Below the pieces are notes generated by a model. It had not been told where the DNA came from. It worked only from the letters and a program-made list of their open reading frames with translations, and did no database searches. Positions 37,515 to 47,009 of a stretch of 64,000 nucleotides of DNA are shown piece by piece (within the stretch, counting starts at the first letter, position 1; each line of letters opens with the position of its first letter). A program made the position numbers and the translations under genes. Source of the stretch: Limimaricola pyoseonensis (GTDB taxonomy: Bacteria > Pseudomonadota > Alphaproteobacteria > Rhodobacterales > Rhodobacteraceae); contig NZ_FNAT01000004.1 in NCBI RefSeq assembly GCF_900102015.1, positions 62,001 through 126,000 of the forward strand, written 5' to 3'.

Positions 37515-39014
37515 ATGCGCACCGTTCTTCGCAGCCTCGTCGTCCTTGCCGTGCTGGCGGCCTCCTCGGGGTTCGCCGCCTGGCAGGCGACCCGGTTCCA
37601 CGCCGCGCTCGCGCCAGACGCCGCCTCCGAAACCGGCGGCCCGCCCGCCCGCCGGCCGGGCGGGCCCCGCGGCGGCGGCGGCGGCGGCGGCGCGTCCGCC
37701 CCAGAGGTCGCCCTCGCTAGGGCCGAAACGGCGCAGGTCGCGCCTGTCACCACCGCCTATGGCCGGGTCACGGCGCCGCGCAGCGTCGCGCTCGCCCCGG
37801 CGGTGGCGGGCCGCGTGGCCTTCGTCGCGCCCGACCTGCGTGACGGCGCGCAGGTCGCCGCGGGCCAGACCCTGCTCCGGATCGACGACACCGAGGCCCG
37901 CCTCGCCCTGGGCGAGGCGCAGGCCGGCCGCGCCACGGCGCAGGCCGGGCGCGACGACGCGCGCCGCCGCATCGCCGAGCTTCAGGCCGAGCGCGCCCTG
38001 CTCGACGAGGTCGCGGCGCTGCGCGAGGCCAATCTCGAACGCATCGCCGCGCTCGCCGCCGGCGGCGGCGCCGCGGCCGCCACCCGCGACGAGGCCGAGG
38101 CCGCCGCCATCGGCGCACGGCAGGCGCTGGCCACTCAGGACGCCGAAATCGCCGCCGCCGAAAGCCAGCTCCGGCAGGCCGGCATCAGCGTCGAGCAGGC
38201 CGATCTCGCGGTCGCCCGGGCCGAGCGACACCTCGCCGACCACGAGCTGGTCGCGCCGATCGCCGGGCTCTACGCCGGCACCGTGCCGGTCGAAGGCCAG
38301 GATCTCGCCGCCACCGCCATCGGCCGGATCACCGATCTCGACCGGCTGGAGGTGCGGCTCGACCTCACCCGCGCCATGCTGGGCCGCGTCACCGACGCGA
38401 CCGGCGCGGCACTGCCGCTCGAGGCCGCGATCCACCCGCCCGGCGGCGGCCCCGGCGCGACCGCCCGGCTCGACCGGCTGACCCTCGAGGCCGCCGGCGA
38501 GGCGGGCGAGCGCAGCGTCGCGGTGCTGCGGATCACCGATCAGCCCTGCGCCTGCCTGCGCCCCGGCGATTTCGTCGAGGCGCGCATCTCCGAGCCCGAG
38601 ATCACGGGCGTGCCGGTGCCGCACGAAGCGCTCACCGCCGACGGCGCGCTGCTGGTGCCCGACCCGGAGGGCGTGCTGCAGAAGATCGCGGTCGACCTCC
38701 TGCGCCGCACCGCAGACACGGCGATCCTCGGCCCCGGCGCGGCCGGGCTGCGCTACGTCGCCGATCCGGGGCCCGAGCTGTTCGAGGGCGCCCGCATCGC
38801 CCTGCCCGCCGCCGAGCACGACGCCGAGCCGGCCGCCGACGCCACGCCCGAGATGGTCGAGATCGACGCCGAGACCCGCGCCCGCCTCGTGGCGCGGCTC
38901 GAATCCGGCGCCGAGCTGCCGGCGCCGCTGCGCGCCCGGATCGAAAGCGCGCTCGAGACCGGCACCGCCCCGGCCGCGCTCCTGCAGCGCCTCGCCGGCC
39001 GGGCGGGAGAGTGA
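37515..39014 (+). CDS. RND efflux periplasmic adaptor (membrane fusion protein)
   Basis: 499-residue HlyD/AcrA-like adaptor linking an inner-membrane RND pump to an outer-membrane channel. It has an N-terminal anchor or signal (residues 5-26), a Gly-rich linker with a run of seven Gly near 55-61, a barrel-sandwich/lipoyl half (VALAPAVAGRVAFVAPDLRDGAQVAAGQ near 90-118), an Ala-rich coiled-coil hairpin (about 130-225), the second lipoyl half (HELVAPIAGLYAG near 243) and beta-barrel domains. About 70 residues at the C terminus are extra for an adaptor. Start: ATG at 37515 with GCGGAGG upstream. It overlaps or abuts the pump gene. Confidence 0.9.
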   Translation: MRTVLRSLVVLAVLAASSGFAAWQATRFHAALAPDAASETGGPPARRPGGPRGGGGGGGASAPEVALARAETAQVAPVTTAYGRVTAPRSVALAPAVAGRVAFVAPDLRDGAQVAAGQTLLRIDDTEARLALGEAQAGRATAQAGRDDARRRIAELQAERALLDEVAALREANLERIAALAAGGGAAAATRDEAEAAAIGARQALATQDAEIAAAESQLRQAGISVEQADLAVARAERHLADHELVAPIAGLYAGTVPVEGQDLAATAIGRITDLDRLEVRLDLTRAMLGRVTDATGAALPLEAAIHPPGGGPGATARLDRLTLEAAGEAGERSVAVLRITDQPCACLRPGDFVEARISEPEITGVPVPHEALTADGALLVPDPEGVLQKIAVDLLRRTADTAILGPGAAGLRYVADPGPELFEGARIALPAAEHDAEPAADATPEMVEIDAETRARLVARLESGAELPAPLRARIESALETGTAPAALLQRLAGRAGE

Positions 39015-39016
39015 GC

Positions 39017-42000
39017 ATGCGGCTCGTCGCCTTCTTCACCCGCCACCCCACCGCCGCGAACCTGCTGATGGTGCTGATCACCGTCTTCGGCGTCTACGCC
39101 GCGACCCAGATCCGCGCGCAATACCTGCCCGACGTGGTGTTCGAACGGGTCGACGTCTCGATCCCGTGGGACGACGCCTCGGCCGAGGACGTGCAGGACG
39201 GCATCGTCGCGGTGGCGAGCCCGTCGCTGCTGGCGGTCGAGGGGCTGTCCGAGCTGTCGGCGGTGGCGCGCGAAGGCGGCGCGCGCTTCTCGCTCGAATT
39301 CGAGCCCGGCTGGGACATCGGCCGCGCGATGGAGGATGTCGAGGCCGCCCTGCCCTCGGCCGCCTCGCTGCCCGAGGCGGCCGAGACGCCGGCCGTCAGC
39401 CGCGCCGCATGGCGCGACCGGGTCTTCGACCTCGTGCTCGCGGGCGATCTGCCCCGCGACCGGCTCGAAGAGCTGGGCGAGGCGCTGCAGCAGGAGCTGC
39501 TGCGCGCCGGGCTGACTAGGGTGAGCCTGCGCGGCACCACCGCGCCCGAGCTGTCGGTCACGCTCTCGGCCGCGCGGCTGGCCGAGCACGGGCTGAGCCT
39601 GCAGCAGGTGGCCGACGCCATCGCGCAGGGCGCCCGCGACAGCGCCGCCGGCGAAACCGCCACGGGCGGCGTGCCGGTCCGGGTCGGGCAGGACCGGCTG
39701 TCGGACGACGCTCTGGCCGGCCTGTCGCTCGCCACCGCAACGGGCCGCGTCACGCTGGGCGAGATCGCCGCCTTCGAGAGGGTCGAGGCCGGCTCCGGCC
39801 GGGCCTATTTCCTCGAAGGCGTGCCGGCGGTGGTGATCGGGGTCGAACGCGGCGAGGGCGGCGACGCGCTGAAGATCCGCGAGGCCGCGCTCGACACCGC
39901 GCGCGCCTTCGCCGCCCGCCAGTCCGAGCCGCTCGAGGTCGCGCCGATGCGCGACAACGCCTCCCGCATCGCCGACCGGCTGGCGATCCTCGCCGACAAC
40001 GCGGCCTTCGGCCTGCTGCTGGTGCTGGCGCTGCTGTTCGTCTTCCTCTCCCCCTCGGCGGCGATCTGGGTGGCCGGCGGCATCCCGGTCGCGCTGGCCG
40101 CCGGGCTCGGCCTGCTCTGGCTCACCGGCCAGTCGCTCAACATGATCTCGATCTTCGCGCTGCTGATCTGCCTAGGCATCATCGTCGACGACGCCATCGT
40201 CGTGGCCGAAAGCGCCGAGGCAAGGCACCGCCAGAACGGCGAAAGCCGCGCGCGCGCCGCCGAGCGCGCGGCGCGGCGGATGCTCGGGCCGATCCTCGCC
40301 TCGACCGCGACCACGGTGGTGGCCTTCATGTCGCTGATGGCCGTGGGCGGCCGCTTCGGCGACTTCATGGCCGCCATCCCCTTCACCGTCGCGGCGGTGC
40401 TGCTGGCCTCTCTGGCCGAGTGCTTCCTCGTGCTGCCGCACCATCTGGGCCACGGCTTCGCCCGGCTCGACCGAAGCTGGCTCGCCTGGCCGGCCCGCGC
40501 GGTCAATCGCGGCTTCGACCGGATGCGCGCCCAGCTCGTCGCGCCGCTCCTGCGCGGGCTGATGTCGCTGCGCTATGCGGTGCTGCTGGTGGCCGTTGGC
40601 GCGACGCTGCAGGCGCTCCTGATGGTGATCGAGCGCGACGTCGCCTGGCGCTTCTTCGTCGCGCCGCAGCAGCCGATGATCACCGCCAACATCGCGATGC
40701 GCGACGACGCCACCCGCGCCGACACCGAGGCGATGCTGGACGAGCTGCTGCGCGCCTCGAACGAGGTGCGCGCCGACTTCGCCGAACGCCACGGCGCCGA
40801 CCCGGTGGTGACGGTGCTGACCGAGATCGGCGGCGGCGCCGGGCGCGGCCTCGCCTCCGCCGAGGACAAGGACGCCGACCTGCTCGGCGCGGTCACGATC
40901 GAGCTGATCGAGGCCGACGACCGCCCCTACGCCACCGACGCCTTCGTCACCGCCTTCGAGGCCGCGCTCGACCGGCCGCCGCTGCTCGAGACCTTCAGCT
41001 TCCGCGCCGGGCGGTTCGGACCGGGCGGCGACGGGCTCGACATCGCGCTCTACGGCGACGACCCCGCCCGGCTCGACGCCGCCGCCGCCGCGCTGCAGGC
41101 GGTGCTCTCGCAGATCCCCGAGATCACCGGCCTCGAGGACGACCTGACGCTCGCGGGCACCGCGCAGTCGCTGCGGCTCAACGGCTATGGCGAGGCGCTC
41201 GGCTTCACCGAGGCCGCGATCGCGGCCGAGCTGCGGGCGCGGCTGCAGGGCGTCGAGGCCACGACGTGGCAGGAGGGCGCGCAGACCGGCCGGATCGAGG
41301 TGCGGCTGCCCGAGGGCGCGCTCGGCGCCGCCTATCTCGACGAGATCCTGCTGCCCTCGCCCGAGGGGCGCTGGGTGACTCTGGCCGAGATCGTCACGCT
41401 AGAGCCCAGCCCCGCCCTCGGCACGATCCGCAGCACCGCCGGGCAGGCCGTGGTCCGCGTCACCGGCGAGATCTCGACCGAGGATCCCGATCTGGCCGAG
41501 ACGCTCCTCGAGCGGATCGAGACGGTCGAACTGCCGCGCATCGCCGCCGCCTTCGGCACCGGCTACGCACTGCAGGGGCTGGCCGCGCAGGAGGCGCAGT
41601 TCCTCTCCGACGCGGCGATCGGCTTCGGCGTCTGCCTGCTCATGATCTACATGGTGCTGGCGCTGGTGCTCGGCCACTGGGTGCGGCCGCTGTCGATCAT
41701 GGCGGTGATCCCGGTCGGCGTGACAGGCGTGGTCTGGGGCCATTACTGGTGGGACATGCCGCTGTCGATCTTCTCGGCGGTGGGCTTCATCGGGCTGAGC
41801 GGCATCATCGTCAACGACTCGATCGTGCTGATCACCGCCATCGACGAGCGGATGCGCCGGGTCGAGCCGCGCGCCGCCATCATCGGCGCGGTGTCCGAAC
41901 GGCTGCGCCCGGTGCTGCTGACGACGCTGACCACCGTGCTCGGCCTCGCGCCGCTCCTGTTCGAGACCAGCACGCAGGCCGAGTTCCTCAAGCCGATGGT

Positions 42001-42142
42001 GCTGACGCTCTGCTCCGGCCTGGTCTTCGGCTTCGCCATCGTGCTTCTGGTGGTGCCGGCGCTGGTGGCGATCCAGCTCGATCTCGCCGCCGCATGGCGG
42101 CGGGTCGCGGGCCGGCGGCCGGCCCGCGACCGCATGGCCTAG
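39017..42142 (+). CDS. RND-family efflux transporter permease
   Basis: 1041-residue RND pump of the AcrB/MexF-like fold: 12 membrane helices in two halves, each with a large periplasmic loop. The proton-relay Asp pair is in LGIIVDDAIVVAES (near residue 394), and the second-half equivalent is FIGLSGIIVNDSIVL (near 925). The divergent loop sequences leave open drug, lipid or metal export. I use the ATG at 39017 (GGAG 7 bases upstream); a GTG at 39011 overlaps the adaptor stop. No outer-membrane factor is encoded here. Its stop codon overlaps the convergent DUF1127 stop. Confidence 0.93.
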   Translation: MRLVAFFTRHPTAANLLMVLITVFGVYAATQIRAQYLPDVVFERVDVSIPWDDASAEDVQDGIVAVASPSLLAVEGLSELSAVAREGGARFSLEFEPGWDIGRAMEDVEAALPSAASLPEAAETPAVSRAAWRDRVFDLVLAGDLPRDRLEELGEALQQELLRAGLTRVSLRGTTAPELSVTLSAARLAEHGLSLQQVADAIAQGARDSAAGETATGGVPVRVGQDRLSDDALAGLSLATATGRVTLGEIAAFERVEAGSGRAYFLEGVPAVVIGVERGEGGDALKIREAALDTARAFAARQSEPLEVAPMRDNASRIADRLAILADNAAFGLLLVLALLFVFLSPSAAIWVAGGIPVALAAGLGLLWLTGQSLNMISIFALLICLGIIVDDAIVVAESAEARHRQNGESRARAAERAARRMLGPILASTATTVVAFMSLMAVGGRFGDFMAAIPFTVAAVLLASLAECFLVLPHHLGHGFARLDRSWLAWPARAVNRGFDRMRAQLVAPLLRGLMSLRYAVLLVAVGATLQALLMVIERDVAWRFFVAPQQPMITANIAMRDDATRADTEAMLDELLRASNEVRADFAERHGADPVVTVLTEIGGGAGRGLASAEDKDADLLGAVTIELIEADDRPYATDAFVTAFEAALDRPPLLETFSFRAGRFGPGGDGLDIALYGDDPARLDAAAAALQAVLSQIPEITGLEDDLTLAGTAQSLRLNGYGEALGFTEAAIAAELRARLQGVEATTWQEGAQTGRIEVRLPEGALGAAYLDEILLPSPEGRWVTLAEIVTLEPSPALGTIRSTAGQAVVRVTGEISTEDPDLAETLLERIETVELPRIAAAFGTGYALQGLAAQEAQFLSDAAIGFGVCLLMIYMVLALVLGHWVRPLSIMAVIPVGVTGVVWGHYWWDMPLSIFSAVGFIGLSGIIVNDSIVLITAIDERMRRVEPRAAIIGAVSERLRPVLLTTLTTVLGLAPLLFETSTQAEFLKPMVLTLCSGLVFGFAIVLLVVPALVAIQLDLAAAWRRVAGRRPARDRMA

Positions 42143-42360
42143 CGCGGCACCGCGCGCCGCGCCGCGTCGCGCGCCATCTGCACGATCCCCTCGCGCTCGC
42201 AGCCGAGATCGGCGAGGTCGCGGTCCGACAGCCGCGACAGCTCGGCCACGGTACGCCGGTAGATCCGCCGGCGCTCGGTCGACAGCGCGAGGTCGCCGCG
42301 CAGCGCGGCCAGCCGGCCATAGAGGGTGGCGGGGATGGAGTCGTCTTGAGTACGGGTCAT
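42139..42360 (-). CDS. DUF1127-domain small protein
   Basis: 73-residue protein with the Arg-rich DUF1127 signature in its second half: RRIYRRTVAELSRLSDRDLADLGCEREGI (the Leu-Ser-x-Arg-x-Leu-x-Asp-Leu-Gly core). Short DUF1127 proteins in alphaproteobacteria have been tied to RNA turnover and to phosphate and carbon metabolism, but this paralogue's job is unknown. GGAGAG stands 5 bases before the ATG. It is convergent with the RND gene and shares its last bases. Confidence 0.85.
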   Translation of the reverse strand: MTRTQDDSIPATLYGRLAALRGDLALSTERRRIYRRTVAELSRLSDRDLADLGCEREGIVQMARDAARRAVPR

Positions 42361-43150
42361 GTCGCTCTCCGGGGTTTCGCCGCAACGCGGCATCGTCTGC
42401 CCCCGATGCTGGGGCCGACCCCGCCGCCCGACCAGCCCCGCGGATGCGGGTCCGCCATTCCACCGCAGCAAGGCTCTGCGCGGCTCCTTGCCGAGGCCGG
42501 TTTCAGGTCCGCCCAAGCGCCGGGCACAGGGGTCGGATCGGCCCACGAACCGGGCAGAACAGCCCGCATGGCCCGATCACGTGCGATTTCCGCGGTCGTC
42601 CGCGGAACCTTTCCGCCGCGGCGTCACCGGCAGACCGCGTTGCCTAAGCCGGACCGCCCGAAAGAATTTGGCCGAAACAACCCGCCGACCGTCCCCGGCC
42701 TCGCGCCAATTGCCTCCAGCCCGCGTCGTAGAGCCATCTTGCACAATAATATCAGACTCATGCGTCGGTTATCTAAGGTGTTCTCTTAGCATTCAACGAC
42801 AACCCACCGGCTGGATCATGCCACCTCCGGCGAACCCTGAAGGCAAAATCTCTAGACCGGTGGCCCGTCTTGCAGAGCCCCGCCGCGCTGCCTGTCACCA
42901 GATCCATCGATGAGATTCAGATCGTCATCCGGCACGCAGTAGCGTGCCTCACAGCTCACCGGATCGAAAGCCGGCGGCGGTGTCCCACGCCCATGGCGAC
43001 CAGCGCAGCACGGATAAACGCGCTAGCCCGCAACTAACGCGACACAAGAGGTATGTCACTTAGAGCGCTGATATATCTATCATGTTCACTCGACCACCGC
43101 GCCGCCAGCCCCAGAACCGCAACCGCAATTCCCACCTAAGCGCGCCGCTC
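42361..43150. other. Gene-free stretch, partly lower GC
   Basis: About 790 bp with no credible gene on either strand. Open frames here are Arg/Pro/Ser-rich and lack ribosome sites. The part around 42730-43090 is visibly richer in A+T than its neighbours (for example ATAATATC near 42745 and GATATATC near 43070), which suggests foreign or relict DNA. A short minus-strand frame near 42945 reads CEARYCVPDDDLNLID, which I do not recognise. The promoter of the DUF1127 gene must lie in the first part. No tRNA or known RNA fold was recognised. Confidence 0.55.
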
Positions 43151-43699
43151 TCAGAGCCCCGCCGCGATCTCCGCCTGTCCGATCTCCAGCAGCGCCCGCA
43201 CATGAGGCGCGAAGCTGCGCCAGACGTCGAGGCGGAAGGCGTCGTCGGCCTCGCGCCACAGCACCACCTGCGCGGTGTCGAACACCGTTCGGGTCGCGCC
43301 GCCCACCGCCAGCCGGTCGAGGTCGCGCGGGCAGTTGGTCGCCAGGAGATCCGCCGCCGCCGGGCCGCTGACCCGGAAGCTCACCTCGCGGTCGCTGATC
43401 TCGACCAACGCGTGCGGCGCCTCCGCATAGGCGTCCGCCCCGGCCCGCGCGATCGCGTCGGCCTCGTCCTCCCCGGCCTGGATCAGCCACTCGTCCGGCC
43501 CGAGGCACAGCGCGACGCGGCCGCCCGCGCGCGCCGTCTCGCCCACCCGGTCCGGCAGGTCGCAGCCGAGCGCCCGGCCCAGCACCGGCCGGCCCGCCGC
43601 CCGCACCCTGAGCGAGAAGCGCGCCACCGGCGCCAGCGCCTCGATCCGCACCCGCGCGCCGGCATCGGCGGTGAAATCATGTGTCTGGCTGGTCATCAT
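43151..43699 (-). CDS. soxG: Sarcosine oxidase gamma subunit
   Basis: 182-residue gamma subunit of heterotetrameric sarcosine oxidase, which converts sarcosine to glycine with tetrahydrofolate as formaldehyde acceptor. It looks like the half of a GCV_T fold typical of SoxG: LCLGPDEWLI near residue 65, VEISDREVSFRVSGP near 95 and a C-terminal VWRSFAPHVRALLEIG. GGAGGG lies upstream of two adjacent ATGs (43699, 43696); either could start. Last gene of the operon, 11 bp after soxA. Confidence 0.92.
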   Translation of the reverse strand: MMTSQTHDFTADAGARVRIEALAPVARFSLRVRAAGRPVLGRALGCDLPDRVGETARAGGRVALCLGPDEWLIQAGEDEADAIARAGADAYAEAPHALVEISDREVSFRVSGPAAADLLATNCPRDLDRLAVGGATRTVFDTAQVVLWREADDAFRLDVWRSFAPHVRALLEIGQAEIAAGL

Positions 43700-43710
43700 C
43701 GCGCCCTCCT

Positions 43711-46704
43711 TCAGAGCTTCAGCCTCTCGCCGTCCGGGTCGTAGAACATGGTCGAGGTCACCTTCGCCCGCACCACGCCGTCGGGCATCGGCACATGCAC
43801 CGTCTCGCCCTCGCGCGCGCGCCCGTCCTCGATCAGCGCCATGGCGATCGAGCGGCCGAGCGTGGCGCTGCGGTAGGACGACGTCACGTGCCCGACCATC
43901 TTCATCGGCTTCGGCTGGTCGGGGTCGAGCACGATCTGCGCGCCCTCCTCCAGCTTCACCGCCCCGTCCTCGGTCATCAGGCCGACGAGCTGCTTGCGCC
44001 CCCCGGCCACGAGGTCGGGCCGCGCCAGCGACCGCTTGCCGACGAAGTCGGGCTTCTTCTTGCCGATCGCCCAGCCGAGCCCCGCGTCGTCCGGCGTCAC
44101 CGTGCCGTCGGTGTCCTGTCCGACGATGATGAAGCCCTTCTCGGCGCGCAGCACGTGCATGGTCTCGGTGCCGTAGGGCGTGATGCCATGCGGTTTTCCG
44201 GCTTCCATCAGCGCCTCCCACAGCGCCAGCCCGTGCCGCGCCGGCACGTTGACCTCGAAGCCCAGCTCGCCGGTGAAGCTCAGCCGGAACAGCCGCGCCC
44301 TGAAGCCGGCGACGCGGCATTCGGCCACCGACATGTGCGGCATCGCCTCGGCCGAGATGTCGACGCCCTCGACCAGCCCGTCCAGCACCTCGCGCGCCTT
44401 CGGGCCGTTCAGCGCCACGGTCGCCCATTGCTCGGTGGTCGAGGTGAGCCAGACGTCGAGATCCGGCCACTCGGTCTGGAGATAATCCTCCATCATGTTC
44501 AGCACCCGCGCCGCACCCCCGGTCGTGGTGGTGACGTGGAACAGGTCGTCCGACAGCCGCCCGATGACGCCGTCGTCGCGGATGTAGCCGTCCTCGCCCA
44601 GAAGCACGCCGTAGCGGCAGCGCCCCGGCGCCAGCTTGGTCCAGGGGTTGGTGTACATGCGGTTCATGAACTCGACCGCGTCGGGCCCCGCCACCTCGAT
44701 CTTGCCCAGCGTCGAGGCGTCGAAGATGCCGACGCCGCCGCGCGTGGCAAGGCACTCGCGCGCCACCGCCGCCTCCATGTCCTCGCCGCCCTGCGGGAAG
44801 TACCACGCGCGGCGCCACAGCGAGACCGGCTCGAACACCGCGCCGTTGGCCTCGGCGAAGGCGTCGATCGGCGTGGCCCTCGTCACCTCGAAGGTCGCGC
44901 CGCGCTTGTAGCCCGCGAAGGCGCCGAAGCTCGTCGGCGTGTAGGGCGGGCGGAAGGTGGTCAGCCCCACCTCGGGCGGCGCCTTGCCCACCGCGTCCGA
45001 GGCGATCATCAGCCCGTTGATGTTCGACATCTTGCCCTGATCGGTCGCCATGCCGTTGGTGGTGTAGCGCTTGACGTGCTCGATCGAGCGCATCCCCTCG
45101 CGCACCGCCAGCCGCAGGTCCTTGGCGGTGACGTCGTTCTGGAAATCGACGAAGGCGCGCACCCGGTGCGACCTGCGGTCCGTGGGCAGCTCCTTGTGGC
45201 TCTCGCCCGTGCCCGGCCGGTCATGCGCCACGGCAAAGCCCGTGGGCTCGACCGCGTGGCCGAGCGCCCGCGCCGCCGCCGCACCGGCCTCGGCCCCGTC
45301 CGAGAGCGCGTCGAGATAGCCCCAGAGCCCGCGCCCGGCGCCGGCGATGTGGCAGTCCTCGGTCATCCGCCCCGGCAGGAAGGTCCGGCTCGCCTCGTCC
45401 CACTGCAGGCTGCCCTTGGTGTGCGAGAAGAGATGCAGCGACGGCGTCCAGCCGCCCGACATCAGCAGGCAGTCGCAATGCAGCATGCGCGGATCGCCGA
45501 CCCGGCCGTTCTCGACCGGGTTCACCGTGACCGAGGCGACGCGCAGCCGCCCGCGCGTGCCGGTCACCGTGTGCCCGGCCAGCACCTCGATCCCCCGCAC
45601 CCGCGCCTCGGCCCGCAGCTCATCGGCCAGTGCCGCCCGCGTGTCGACGATGGCGACGATCTTGGTGCCGGCCTCGGCGAGGTCGAAGGCCGCGTGCCAG
45701 GCGCTGTCATGCGAGGTGACGATCACCGCCCGCTCGCCGACCTTCACGCCCCAGCGGTGCAGATAGCTCTGCGCCGCGCCCGCCAGCATCACGCCGGGCC
45801 GGTCGTTGCCGTGGAACACGAGCGGCTTTTCCAGCGCGCCCTGCGCCAGCACCACGCGCGTCGCCCGCACCCGCCACATCCGCTCGCGCGGGGCGTTCTC
45901 GGGCAGCGTGTCGAGATGGTCGGTGAGCTTCTCGCACAGCCCGATCATGTTCTGGTGGTAGTAGCCGATCGCCGTGGTGCGGGTCATCAGCCGCACGCCG
46001 CGCGCCCGCAGCTCGTCGAGCGCGGCCGCAAGCCAGTCCCACGCCGCCTGCCCGTCGATCTCCACCTCCGGGTCCGACAGGAGCGACCCGCCCATCTCCG
46101 GGGTCTCGTCCACCAGCGTCACCCGCACGCCCGCCCGCGCCGCCTCCAGCGCGGCCGCGATCCCGGCCGGCCCGCCGCCGACGACGAGCAGGTCGGTGTG
46201 CAGGTAGCGCGAGGCGTAGCGGTCCGGGTCGACCTCCGAAGGCGCGCGGCCCAAACCAGCGGCGCGGCGGATCACCGGCTCGTAGAGCCGGTCCCAGAAG
46301 CTGCGGGGCCACATGAAGGTCTTGTAGTAGAACCCGGCCGGAAACAGCGGGTGCAGCGCGTCGTTCACCGCGCCGAGGTCGAAGGACAGCGCGCCGAGCC
46401 GGTTCTGGCTCTCACACATCAAGCCCTCGCGCAGTTCCTGCACCGTGGCCCGCGTGTTGGGCTCGAACCGTCCCGCCCCGCGCGAGGTGCCGATCAGCGC
46501 GTTGGGCTCGGCCGAGTCGGCCGTCACCGGCCCGCGCGGGCGGTGATACTTGAACGACCGCCCCATCAGGTGGATGCCATGCGCCAGCAGCGCCGAGGCC
46601 ACCGTGTCGCCGCGCAGCCCCTCGTAGCGCCTGCCGTCGAAGGAGAAGGTGACTTTCTCGTCGTGCTTCACCCGGCCCTTGCCGGGAATGCGGAACTGGC
46701 TCAC
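43711..46704 (-). CDS. soxA: Sarcosine oxidase alpha subunit
   Basis: 997-residue alpha subunit. An N-terminal 2Fe-2S-like/SoxA_A3 region (FSFDGRRYEGLRGDTVASALLAHG as blocks, near 18-42) is followed by a NAD-binding Rossmann domain (VVGGGPAGIAAALEAARAG, near 172) and a C-terminal aminomethyltransferase (GCV_T) domain from about 600 (GVGIFDASTLGKIEVAGPDA) that uses folate. The start is GTG at 46704, overlapping the soxD stop as GTGA. The length is right for the family. Confidence 0.96.
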   Translation of the reverse strand: MSQFRIPGKGRVKHDEKVTFSFDGRRYEGLRGDTVASALLAHGIHLMGRSFKYHRPRGPVTADSAEPNALIGTSRGAGRFEPNTRATVQELREGLMCESQNRLGALSFDLGAVNDALHPLFPAGFYYKTFMWPRSFWDRLYEPVIRRAAGLGRAPSEVDPDRYASRYLHTDLLVVGGGPAGIAAALEAARAGVRVTLVDETPEMGGSLLSDPEVEIDGQAAWDWLAAALDELRARGVRLMTRTTAIGYYHQNMIGLCEKLTDHLDTLPENAPRERMWRVRATRVVLAQGALEKPLVFHGNDRPGVMLAGAAQSYLHRWGVKVGERAVIVTSHDSAWHAAFDLAEAGTKIVAIVDTRAALADELRAEARVRGIEVLAGHTVTGTRGRLRVASVTVNPVENGRVGDPRMLHCDCLLMSGGWTPSLHLFSHTKGSLQWDEASRTFLPGRMTEDCHIAGAGRGLWGYLDALSDGAEAGAAAARALGHAVEPTGFAVAHDRPGTGESHKELPTDRRSHRVRAFVDFQNDVTAKDLRLAVREGMRSIEHVKRYTTNGMATDQGKMSNINGLMIASDAVGKAPPEVGLTTFRPPYTPTSFGAFAGYKRGATFEVTRATPIDAFAEANGAVFEPVSLWRRAWYFPQGGEDMEAAVARECLATRGGVGIFDASTLGKIEVAGPDAVEFMNRMYTNPWTKLAPGRCRYGVLLGEDGYIRDDGVIGRLSDDLFHVTTTTGGAARVLNMMEDYLQTEWPDLDVWLTSTTEQWATVALNGPKAREVLDGLVEGVDISAEAMPHMSVAECRVAGFRARLFRLSFTGELGFEVNVPARHGLALWEALMEAGKPHGITPYGTETMHVLRAEKGFIIVGQDTDGTVTPDDAGLGWAIGKKKPDFVGKRSLARPDLVAGGRKQLVGLMTEDGAVKLEEGAQIVLDPDQPKPMKMVGHVTSSYRSATLGRSIAMALIEDGRAREGETVHVPMPDGVVRAKVTSTMFYDPDGERLKL

Positions 46705-47000
46705 TGCGCGGCCTCCGGCGTCGAGAGGTCGGGGCGCGGCTCGCCGGCCCTGTAGGTCAGAAGGAAGCGGTCGCTCACCGTGTCGCGCACCGCGTTGAAG
46801 AAGCGCGCGCAGCCATGCACGTGGCGCCAGCGCTCGAAATGCGGCCCCTTGAGATTGGAGCGGATGAACAGGAAGTCGCGCCATTCCTCGTCGGACAGCT
46901 GCGACGGGTCTTCCGGCCGCGCGATATGCGCCTCGCCGGCATAGGCGAACTCCGCCTCGGGCAGGGTCTGGTCGCAATAGGGGCAATGGATCAGCAGCAT
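46701..47000 (-). CDS. soxD: Sarcosine oxidase delta subunit
   Basis: 99-residue zinc-binding delta subunit. IHCPYCDQ (residues 4-11) gives two of the Zn ligands, and a His and Cys in HVHGCARFF (near 62) give the others; the block GPHFERWRH is typical of SoxD. It lies between soxB (9 bp upstream) and soxA (4-bp overlap). Confidence 0.96.
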   Translation of the reverse strand: MLLIHCPYCDQTLPEAEFAYAGEAHIARPEDPSQLSDEEWRDFLFIRSNLKGPHFERWRHVHGCARFFNAVRDTVSDRFLLTYRAGEPRPDLSTPEAAQ

Positions 47001-47009
47001 GGTCTTACC

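Noticed and set aside
42804-42863. CCACCGG/CCGGTGG arms as a structured RNA
   Set aside because: Only 7 bp with a 46-base loop; too weak to support an RNA gene.
42359-42913. Plus-strand open frame of about 184 codons after the RND gene
   Set aside because: Arg/Pro/Ser-rich, no ribosome site, and partly antisense to the DUF1127 gene.
43681-46755. Very long plus-strand open frame (about 1024 codons) opposite soxA
   Set aside because: It mirrors the soxA gene; its product is Arg/His/Gly-rich without a known domain, as expected for the antisense of high-GC coding DNA.
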